A DNA stretch of 7,652 nucleotides from Armatimonadota bacterium (GTDB lineage Bacteria > Armatimonadota > Zipacnadia > Zipacnadales > FEN-943), in the NCBI GenBank assembly GCA_026419655.1, contig JANZZA010000139.1:1-7652 (forward strand). Direction: 5' to 3'. Below are positions 1-5,331 of this stretch, one piece after another. The notes below the pieces were generated by a model, which saw nothing but the letters and a program-made list of their open reading frames with translations, did no database searches and had not been told where the DNA came from. A program made the position numbers and the translations under genes. Numbering within the stretch: the stretch's first letter is position 1; every line of letters starts with the position of its first letter.

Positions 1-273
1 GTATGACACGCCAAACTCAGCTTTCAGGTAGTCGGCAATAGTGCTGCGCAGTGGGAGCATGCCCAGGTTAGACGTGTATGACGTGTAGCCGCGTTGCATG
101 CAGTCAATAGCGGCGTCGCACATGCGCCAGGGGGTTGGAAAGTCCGGCTCGCCCACGCCGAGGCTAATGACGTCTTCCATACCCAGCACAAGGTCGAAGA
201 ACTTACGGATGCCCGAAGGGGGCATATTCGCAACGTAGCTGTTTATGCGCAGCCTCGATGGCAGCCGGCTCAT
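1..273 (-). CDS. Class I/II PLP-dependent aminotransferase, N-terminal part (cut by window edge)
   Basis: Reading the minus strand from the ATG at 273-271 gives 91 codons with no stop before the window edge. The product begins MSRLPSRLRINSYVANMPPS and continues with GIRKFFDLVLGM, then VISLGVGEPDFPTPW (residues about 35-49) and RGYTSYTSNLGMLPLR (61-76). This is the standard N-terminal pattern of fold-type I aspartate/alanine-type aminotransferases: the substrate-loop GxGEPDFxTP motif followed by the Y-T-x-x-x-G-x-x-x-L-R stretch. These enzymes move an amino group between an amino acid and a 2-oxo acid in the cytoplasm. The catalytic lysine and PLP-phosphate residues lie outside the window, so the substrate cannot be assigned. 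The start ATG overlaps the TGA stop of the upstream Lrp-type gene (ATGA), which suggests translational coupling and supports this start. I am sure of the family and unsure of the specificity. Confidence 0.88.
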   Translation of the reverse strand, partial: MSRLPSRLRINSYVANMPPSGIRKFFDLVLGMEDVISLGVGEPDFPTPWRMCDAAIDCMQRGYTSYTSNLGMLPLRSTIADYLKAEFGVSY

Positions 274-755
274 GGCGAGACCGCCAGCCTTTTATCCGCT
301 TCTCCGCCGTCACCAATAAGCCGTCCTTCCAGCTTGTATATCTTGAGAACAAAAGAAGTAGCCGTTGAGCGCACGCCCGGCAGGGGAGCCAATTTCTCTG
401 ACACAAAGGCGGCCACTTCCCTGAAGTCCTTTGCTTCTACCACTACGGTTAAATCGTGAGTGCCAGAGACCAGGTACACTGAGTGTACCTCCGGGAACCG
501 CGCGATGCGGTTTGCGATGTCATCGAAGCCAATGTCCCGTTCCGGCTGGGCGGAGACCAAGATAAAGGCAAAGACTCTCTCAGGCGCGACGGCGGCCCAG
601 TTGACTATCGCGCCATAGCCCATAATGGCCCCGCGCTGCTCAGCCTCGGCGACCAACCGCTGCACCTCGGCTTCTTCTATGCCCAGCCGCGTGGCGATTT
701 CCTTTGGGCTGGTGCGGCAGTCCTCTTCGAGAACCCTGAGCACCTTCTCCAGCAT
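270..755 (-). CDS. Lrp/AsnC-family transcriptional regulator
   Basis: The product has 161 residues, the usual size for the family (about 150). The N terminus (MLEKVLRVLEEDCRTSPKEI) leads into a winged helix-turn-helix at about residues 4-45, with the recognition region around ATRLGIEEAEVQRLVAEAE. It is followed by the RAM (amino-acid sensing, oligomerisation) domain at about 60-141, including FAFILVSA, VHSVYLVSGTHDLTVVVEA and a final strand SFVLKIYKLEG. The G98-x-x-D101 turn is typical of the RAM ligand interface. A longer frame reaches upstream to 875, but those residues overlap the preceding transporter gene. The ATG at 755 has GGAGGG at 769-764 with 8 nt spacing, so it is preferred. The stop overlaps the aminotransferase start by 4 nt. 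From the family and the coupling I infer that it senses an amino acid and controls the adjacent aminotransferase, or itself; no binding site was identified. Confidence 0.92.
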   Translation of the reverse strand: MLEKVLRVLEEDCRTSPKEIATRLGIEEAEVQRLVAEAEQRGAIMGYGAIVNWAAVAPERVFAFILVSAQPERDIGFDDIANRIARFPEVHSVYLVSGTHDLTVVVEAKDFREVAAFVSEKLAPLPGVRSTATSFVLKIYKLEGRLIGDGGEADKRLAVSP

Positions 756-771
756 GTGTATTACCCTCCAG

Positions 772-1761
772 CTAGGCCTCTGGCAAAGACGCGGGCGTGG
801 CCTCTGCTTCCCTTCTCTTGCATCTGTCTGGCATTTGTCCACGGCTGAGCAGCTTAGTGCACTCTTCTTCGTCACAGGGCTCGACGTGCACTACCAGCCG
901 CGTATTCGGCAGGGCCTTGTGCATCGTCTCTTCTAACTCCTCGCTTATGCCATGCGCTTCGCCTACGGTCAGTTGCTGGCACACCACCACGTGAACCTCG
1001 ACTTCATGGCGGCGGCCAGAGTGACGAGTGCGCAAATCATGGTAGCCCACGTAAGGCCCGTTCTGGTAGTTCCTGAGGACCTCCTCTATTATTTCGCGCT
1101 CCGATTTGGGTAAGGCTGCGTCCAAGAGGTCGCGTACCCCATGCGCGACAAGTCCGTACCCTTCAACCACCACGACTATTGCCACAAGGATGGCCAGCAG
1201 AGTATCCACCCACGTGGGTGCGCCGAAATGGATAAAGGCCAGGCCAGCCAGGACCGCAGCGCTGGTTACCACATCGGCGCGCAAATGCACCCCGTCCGCT
1301 CGCAGTGCCGGCGAGCCGTATCGCTGGGCCGTTCGCAGCAGGACCGCGGAAATAAGTGTGTTCAGCACGACCCCCGTTGCCATGACTATTATGCCGGGAA
1401 GGGCCGGGATATGTTCTGGTGGTCTTCCAAGGCGCTTTATCGCCTCGAAGACTATCCATGCCGCCGCTCCAAACAACAGTAATCCTTCTACGGTTGCCGA
1501 CAGACTCTCATACTTGCCGTGGCCAAACTCGTGATGGTCGTCGGCAGGTCGGGTTGCCATTGACACGGCCGCAAGTGCTATCACGGCCGCTAAGAGGTCG
1601 TTGAAGGAATGCAGTGCCTCGGAGACTACTGAGAGGCTCCCGGTCGCAAGACCGACAGCGCCCTTGGCGATGACCAGGCCGGCATTGGAGGCCACCGAGA
1701 GGGCGGCCGTGCCTACAAGGACACGGCCTTCTTCGCCAGCCATGGCAACGGCCCGCGTCAT
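772..1761 (-). CDS. Cation diffusion facilitator (CDF) divalent metal transporter
   Basis: This is a 329-residue inner-membrane metal/proton antiporter of the CDF family, which exports Zn2+ or similar divalent ions from the cytoplasm. Six hydrophobic segments are visible at about residues 15-38, 43-68, 87-108, 119-142, 157-179 and 183-205, followed by a cytoplasmic ferredoxin-like domain (about 208-296). The transport-site residues form two HxxxD pairs: H51/D55 in TM2 (SEALHSFND) and H159/D163 in TM5 (DGVHLRADVVTS). The family motif HEFGHGKYE sits at 77-85. An HD-HD site is usual for zinc-type members, so Zn2+ is the likeliest ion, by inference. The C-terminal tail (about 294-329) is charged and carries three cysteines (C296, C301, C314). 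The start at 1761 lies 7 nt after the secF stop, with a purine-rich GGGAAGGG just upstream. A second ATG at 1743 has no visible ribosome site. Confidence 0.95.
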   Translation of the reverse strand: MTRAVAMAGEEGRVLVGTAALSVASNAGLVIAKGAVGLATGSLSVVSEALHSFNDLLAAVIALAAVSMATRPADDHHEFGHGKYESLSATVEGLLLFGAAAWIVFEAIKRLGRPPEHIPALPGIIVMATGVVLNTLISAVLLRTAQRYGSPALRADGVHLRADVVTSAAVLAGLAFIHFGAPTWVDTLLAILVAIVVVVEGYGLVAHGVRDLLDAALPKSEREIIEEVLRNYQNGPYVGYHDLRTRHSGRRHEVEVHVVVCQQLTVGEAHGISEELEETMHKALPNTRLVVHVEPCDEEECTKLLSRGQMPDRCKRREAEATPASLPEA

Positions 1762-1768
1762 TGGCGCA

Positions 1769-2923
1769 CTATCCCTTCCCCTTGGACCGTTTGGCCCGCT
1801 TCTTGGCCCGACGCAGCCGGCGGAGCTGCCGTTTTTCGTCCTGGGCCGCTTCGGCTGCCCGCCGCATGGTCTCAGCGGCGCTCACCCGCGGCTTTTCCTC
1901 TTCCGTTTCTACTTCGGCCTCGGGCGCGGCCGGAGAGACCGAAGGCCCGGCTACGGTAGCCGCGGAGTAAGCAGGCGTTACCACCGTCCGGCCAGTCCGG
2001 CGCCGCGCCCAATTGTCAAACATGACTACCAGGGGCGCCGCAATGAAAATGGACGAGTACGTCCCAAAACCAATCCCGACGAGCATCGCCAGAGCAAAGC
2101 CGTGAATCACTGGCCCACCAAACATAAGCAGCGCCGTCAGTGTGAAGACGACCGTCAGGACCGTGTTGATAGATCGAGCCATTGTCTCAAGCAGGCTGGC
2201 ATTAACTATGGGGCCGAGAGGGGCGTGACGGTGCCGCCCTCGGTTCTCACGAATGCGGTCGAAGATGACCACCGAGTCGTTGACCGAATAACCAACGACC
2301 GTGAGTATTACCGCGACGTACCACGAGTTCAGCTCGATGCGGAACAAAGCCATGGTGCCCGTGGTAGCGAGCACGTCGTGGGCGAGGGCCAAAATGGCCG
2401 CCAGGCCGAACCAGAACTGATAGCGCACCCACACGTAGATGAGGATAAGAAGCTCGCCAATGATGACGGCGCGAAGGGCCGCCGAGCGCAGTTCCGCCCC
2501 CACCACCGGCCCGACAGTTTCGCGTCCCAGCCATGTGATCGGGCCGTATTGCTGCCCGTAGAGGCGGTCCAAGGCCTCCTGGATGGCCTTGTCGCGGGCT
2601 GCTGCTTCTTCGTCATTGGCAACGGCGTAAGTTCGAATGTAGATGTGGTCGCCCCCGGCCACGAGAATCTCACTGCGCTCAATACCCATCCCCCTCAGGG
2701 CGTCGCGGATCTGGCCAATGACAGAGACTTCTTCGGATGGGGTAGTGGCCACAGGCCGGCCCAGCGAGTAAGTCACGATGGTCCCGCCGGCGAAGTCAAT
2801 GCCTTTGTTCAGCCCCATGGTCGCCCAGGCCACAACGCCACCCAGCAGCACTATTCCGGAGATGGTAAACCATAGCCAGGACTTGCCGATAATGTTCCAG
2901 TTTTGGCGCCGAAAGAAATCCAC
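1769..2923 (-). CDS. secF: Protein translocase subunit SecF
   Basis: The product has 384 residues and is the SecF half of the SecDF accessory complex, which uses the proton gradient to help pull Sec substrates out on the periplasmic side. TM1 covers about 14-36, followed by the family motif GLNKGIDFAGG (37-47) and a periplasmic head (about 48-142). Five further membrane segments follow at about 145-167, 171-195, 200-222, 252-270 and 275-302. Diagnostic stretches are LALAHDVLATTG (178-189), VGYSVNDSVVIFDRIREN (210-227) and ETMARSINTVLT (246-257). D183 and R250 match, from memory, the proton-path Asp and Arg of Thermus SecDF TM10/TM11. The start is GTG; AAGGAGG at 2939-2933 with 9 nt spacing fixes it. 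The C terminus carries a long cytoplasmic tail (about 305-384), with an acidic patch and then a strongly basic end. It sits 33 nt after secD. Confidence 0.98.
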   Translation of the reverse strand: MDFFRRQNWNIIGKSWLWFTISGIVLLGGVVAWATMGLNKGIDFAGGTIVTYSLGRPVATTPSEEVSVIGQIRDALRGMGIERSEILVAGGDHIYIRTYAVANDEEAAARDKAIQEALDRLYGQQYGPITWLGRETVGPVVGAELRSAALRAVIIGELLILIYVWVRYQFWFGLAAILALAHDVLATTGTMALFRIELNSWYVAVILTVVGYSVNDSVVIFDRIRENRGRHRHAPLGPIVNASLLETMARSINTVLTVVFTLTALLMFGGPVIHGFALAMLVGIGFGTYSSIFIAAPLVVMFDNWARRRTGRTVVTPAYSAATVAGPSVSPAAPEAEVETEEEKPRVSAAETMRRAAEAAQDEKRQLRRLRRAKKRAKRSKGKG

Positions 2924-2932
2924 GTGGTCAGT

Positions 2933-2939
2933 CCTCCTT
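2933..2939 (-). promoter_or_regulatory. Shine-Dalgarno sequence fixing the secF GTG start
   Basis: AAGGAGG on the minus strand lies 9 nt before the GTG at 2923-2921. No ATG in frame gives a better fit to the SecF N terminus, so this site decides the non-ATG start. Confidence 0.9.
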
Positions 2940-2956
2940 GGGGCCGGATGGCCGCT

Positions 2957-4978
2957 TTAGGTGCCGGCGCGGCTGCTTGACTGCGCTGCCGCCAACTGCC
3001 GCGCGCCAGGCGTATACAGCTCCAGCCGCTGGCCCAGCCGCGTTGAACCCATGATGTCCAGCAACCATCGGCTTACCACAATCGCGCTGAACATTGATAC
3101 ACACACGCCCAGGAAAAGCGTCACGGCGAAGGTCTTGATTGACGAGGTGCCCAGGAAGTACAGGACGGCGCAGGCGATGAGAGTTGTCACGTTGGCGTCG
3201 AGGATGGCCGTCCAGGCCCGGTGGAAGCCAGCTTCTATGGCCGCACGCATCCCCTTGCCGGCCCACAGCTCTTCTTTGAGGCGCTCAAAGATGAGAACGT
3301 TAGCGTCCACCGCCATGCCGATTGAGACGATGAGCCCTGCGATTCCTGGCAGCGTGAGCGTAACGTTGGCTATCACAAGCACCGCCAGGAGAATTATCAC
3401 GTACAAGCAAAGGGCTATATCGGCCACCAGTCCTGGCAGGCGGTAGTAAAGCAACATAAACAGTACTACCGCGGCACAGCCGATGAGGCCGGCCCGCAGG
3501 CTTGCCGCTACCGTGTCGCGGCCCAGCGTGGGACTTACGGTGCGGTTCTCGGCAATCTCCAGGGGCACCGGCAGCGCACCGGCGTTCAGCAAAAGCTTCA
3601 GGTCGCGGGCCTCTTGGGTGGTGAAGTTTCCCTCGATGATGCCCTCGCCGGGTATGGCGTCCTTGATGACCGGCGCCATCTGGCACTGGTCATCCAGGAC
3701 TATGGCCATGATGCGGCCGATGTTTGCCCGCGTGAAGTTATAGAACTCCCGCTTCTTCTTGGGCTGCAGCTCGAAGTGCACAACCCAGTCCCCAGCCTGA
3801 CCAGGCCCAACCTCGGCGTTGCTCTGCAGGTCGCGGCCCGTGAACTTCACCTCGGACTCGGCCATCACGCGCGCCCAGGAGACCGTTTGCCCAGTCGTGC
3901 GGTCCCGCCATTCTTCGTAGTCTTCCGCGCCGGGGTTGGCCAGCTCGTAGCGGGCCGGCACAAGAACGAATTTGAGCATGGCCGTGCTCTTAAGAATCCG
4001 CAGCACGCGCTCGGGGTCGCGCACGCCAGGCAACTGGACGATAATGCGGTCGTTGCCCTGCACTTGAATGAGCGGCTCGCGGATTTCGCTCATGGCATAG
4101 AGGCGCCGGTCAATAATGTTTTTCACTTTCTCGGCGATGCCAGCCTCAAGAAAGACCGCTTCAGGCGCCTCTGCCTTTATTTCCTCGTAGCTGAGCTGCG
4201 GGTACGTTTGCTTCAGAACTTCGACAATGGTCTTGGACTGTTTTGTAAGCTCGCGCTGATCGGCCGGCTGGGTCTCGACGGTAAGCAACGTCGGGGAGAC
4301 AAGTTCCACGCGGACTTTGTCGGGTTTGAGGCCGAGGTCTGTGAGCGCCCGCAGTACCCGCTTGCTCAGCGTCTCGGCCGTTTCGGTAGTCTTCCAGCCC
4401 GGGGCGACACTCTTGCGTTCTTCTTCGGTCGCCGGCATCACAAAAGGCTTCGTCTCCGGGACGGTGAAGGTCATCCGAGCATACGGCAGGCACTGAAGCA
4501 CCACGTGCGCCCCGCCCTGAAGATCCAGGCCCAGATTGATCCGCGGCATGGGACGGTAGATGGCCAGGGCGTTGCCCAGTTGCCACAGAGGCTGGCGTGC
4601 CTGCCCTACGCCTGGCGGCAAGCCAATGGTCACGCCCTTGTCCGGATACTTGCGCTGCAAGGCAGCCAGGATGTTCTCCTTGTCGCGCTGAGCTTGCTGC
4701 TGGTCCAGGGCCAGGGTCGAGATTTCCAGTTCCCGGTCATTGATGACCCGAATCTTGTCTATTTCGTCTTCGCCGACACCGCCGGCTTTGAGGGCCGTCT
4801 TGATTTCCTCGATAAACTTGCCCTCGTCTGTTCCCACCGGCACTACTGGCGCGGAAAAGGCCACCCGGAAGGTGCTCTGGATTTCCTGCTGGGGACGGCC
4901 GAGGGGCTGGAAGGCCGCCTCGAAGGATAGCAAGAACACCCCAAATAGCACCACAAGCCTCCACAAGTTGCTGGACAT
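2957..4978 (-). CDS. secD: Protein translocase subunit SecD, with an apparent extra N-terminal head domain
   Basis: From the ATG at 4978 the product has 673 residues. It is the SecD half of the proton-driven SecDF export motor in the inner membrane. It has TM1 (about 5-24), the hallmark INLGLDLQGG (147-156), a P1 head region with RIIVQLPGVRDPERVLRILK (311-330), and then five membrane segments from about residue 494 to 641. These include TLPGIAGLIVSIGMAVDANVLIFER (542-566, the SecD signature). D520 in LPGLVADIALC corresponds, from memory, to the proton-path Asp of Thermus SecD TM4. About 120 residues separate TM1 from LGLDLQGG, where most SecD proteins I know have far fewer; this stretch resembles a SecF head (see findings). 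The open frame extends to a TTG at 5002, but AGGAGG (4997-4992) lies downstream of that codon and points to the ATG at 4978 (13 nt spacing). It is the first gene of the operon. Confidence 0.97.
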   Translation of the reverse strand: MSSNLWRLVVLFGVFLLSFEAAFQPLGRPQQEIQSTFRVAFSAPVVPVGTDEGKFIEEIKTALKAGGVGEDEIDKIRVINDRELEISTLALDQQQAQRDKENILAALQRKYPDKGVTIGLPPGVGQARQPLWQLGNALAIYRPMPRINLGLDLQGGAHVVLQCLPYARMTFTVPETKPFVMPATEEERKSVAPGWKTTETAETLSKRVLRALTDLGLKPDKVRVELVSPTLLTVETQPADQRELTKQSKTIVEVLKQTYPQLSYEEIKAEAPEAVFLEAGIAEKVKNIIDRRLYAMSEIREPLIQVQGNDRIIVQLPGVRDPERVLRILKSTAMLKFVLVPARYELANPGAEDYEEWRDRTTGQTVSWARVMAESEVKFTGRDLQSNAEVGPGQAGDWVVHFELQPKKKREFYNFTRANIGRIMAIVLDDQCQMAPVIKDAIPGEGIIEGNFTTQEARDLKLLLNAGALPVPLEIAENRTVSPTLGRDTVAASLRAGLIGCAAVVLFMLLYYRLPGLVADIALCLYVIILLAVLVIANVTLTLPGIAGLIVSIGMAVDANVLIFERLKEELWAGKGMRAAIEAGFHRAWTAILDANVTTLIACAVLYFLGTSSIKTFAVTLFLGVCVSMFSAIVVSRWLLDIMGSTRLGQRLELYTPGARQLAAAQSSSRAGT

Positions 4979-4991
4979 GGCGACAACTAGG

Positions 4992-4997
4992 CCTCCT
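4992..4997 (-). promoter_or_regulatory. Shine-Dalgarno sequence of secD
   Basis: AGGAGG on the minus strand lies 13 nt before the ATG at 4978. The spacing is longer than the usual 5-10 nt, so initiation may be modest. The in-frame TTG at 5002 lies upstream of this site and so is not served by it. The site is 13 nt downstream of the 5' leader hairpin. Confidence 0.75.
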
Positions 4998-5010
4998 GTC
5001 AATCACACAC

Positions 5011-5035
5011 GTCCGCGGCCCCGGGGGCCGCGGAC
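5011..5035 (-). promoter_or_regulatory. GC-rich hairpin at the 5' end of the predicted secDF transcript
   Basis: The segment is a perfect 12-bp inverted repeat with one central base: left arm GTCCGCGGCCCC and right arm GGGGCCGCGGAC. As RNA it can form 11 bp closed by a 3-nt loop, with a stem that is almost entirely G-C. It begins about 5 nt after the start point inferred from the promoter at 5047-5075 and ends 13 nt before the secD Shine-Dalgarno sequence. No U-run follows on either strand, so it does not look like an intrinsic terminator. It may protect the 5' end of the mRNA or tune translation; that role is inferred. Confidence 0.75.
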
Positions 5036-5046
5036 GCCACGCTGGC

Positions 5047-5075
5047 AGTATAGGCGGGCAGTCACGGACTGTCAA
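5047..5075 (-). promoter_or_regulatory. Sigma-70-type promoter for the secD-secF operon
   Basis: On the minus strand TTGACA (5075-5070, exact -35 consensus) is followed by a 17-nt spacer and TATACT (5052-5047, five of six matches to the -10 consensus). The expected start point is near 5040, about 60 nt before the secD ATG. No extended -10 or clear UP element is seen. The spacer and the end of the -35 box contain the dyad CAGTC-N3-GACTG (5059-5071), a possible operator. Confidence 0.85.
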
Positions 5076-5222
5076 CGCTGGGACCGCTCTCCACGGCTAA
5101 CAGCGCCAGCAGGATGCCCGCACGGCGTCCTGGATAAGACACGTTTTGTAACTTAAGGCGACTCTCCGGCGCCCGCCAGTGCGAGCCGAGTTCCTGGCCC
5201 CGTACTATGCCGATTCTCTCCC

Positions 5223-5248
5223 GCCTGCCGCACCAGGTCAAGGCAGGC
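5223..5248. repeat. Small inverted repeat in the intergenic region
   Basis: GCCTGCC (5223-5229) and GGCAGGC (5242-5248) are perfect 7-bp arms around a 12-nt loop. The repeat could be a weak hairpin or a regulator site in the leader of the plus-strand gene. There is no T-run, so it is not an intrinsic terminator. Confidence 0.4.
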
Positions 5249-5274
5249 CTATCACCGACAGGATTCAGCCCGCA

Positions 5275-5290
5275 GCGGGTGAAGTCACTC
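5275..5290 (+). repeat. Near-direct repeat, copy 1 (untranslated leader)
   Basis: GCGGGTGAAGTCACTC matches 15 of 16 bases with 5425-5440, exactly 150 nt downstream and therefore in the same reading frame. Read in that frame, the region from 5254 encodes TDRIQPAAGEVT, against TDRILAVPAGKVT in the real protein. Stops at 5311 and 5323 separate it from the ATG at 5332. Confidence 0.6.
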
Positions 5291-5317
5291 CTCACCTTGT
5301 GTACGGCTCTTAGGTTC

Positions 5318-5322
5318 AGGAG
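5318..5322 (+). promoter_or_regulatory. Shine-Dalgarno sequence of the exported-protein gene
   Basis: AGGAG lies 9 nt before the ATG at 5332. This start also gives a clean signal peptide, and in-frame stops at 5311 and 5323 exclude anything further upstream. Confidence 0.85.
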
Positions 5323-5331
5323 TGAATAGAC

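Larger units (their letters stand above)
5076..5331. other. Divergent intergenic region between the secD promoter and the exported-protein gene
   Basis: No convincing gene is present here. A minus-strand frame of 77 codons (5062-5295) runs into the secD -35 box, has no proper ribosome site and resembles nothing I know. A plus-strand frame (open from 5152 to the TAG at 5311) contains a stretch resembling the N terminus of the downstream protein (see repeat entries). Two small inverted repeats occur: GCCTGCC/GGCAGGC (5223-5248) and GGTGA/TCACC (5278-5296). No good plus-strand -35/-10 pair was found; TACTAT at 5203-5208 is -10-like but lacks a partner, so the promoter of the plus-strand gene is undetermined. 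Confidence 0.6.

Noticed and set aside
756..875. N-terminal extension of the Lrp/AsnC gene
   Set aside because: The extra 40 residues overlap the CDF gene, are not family-like, and the ATG at 755 has a good Shine-Dalgarno sequence.
1601..2875. Long plus-strand open frame (424 codons) opposite secF and the CDF start
   Set aside because: It is antisense to secF, with a low-complexity, Arg/Pro/His-rich translation and no family resemblance.
2920..2927. Palindrome CCACGTGG across the secF start
   Set aside because: It is only eight bases in G+C-rich DNA and overlaps the start codon; chance is the simplest explanation.
3614..4930. Long plus-strand open frame (438 codons) opposite secD
   Set aside because: It lies wholly antisense to an unmistakable secD, has no recognisable domain, and its composition follows from the codon pattern of the opposite strand in G+C-rich DNA.
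4979..5002. TTG start for secD at 5002
   Set aside because: The Shine-Dalgarno sequence lies within the extension, downstream of the TTG, so the ATG at 4978 is the natural start.
5011..5035. The GC hairpin as an intrinsic terminator
   Set aside because: There is no T-run after the stem on either strand, and it sits inside the predicted leader of secD.
5231..5243. Shared ACCAGGTCAAGG with the coding region near 6305
   Set aside because: It is a single 12-base match without extension at DNA or protein level, compatible with chance.
5062..5295. Minus-strand 77-codon frame upstream of secD
   Set aside because: It has a GTG start with no properly spaced ribosome site, no recognisable motif, and an end that overlaps the secD -35 element.
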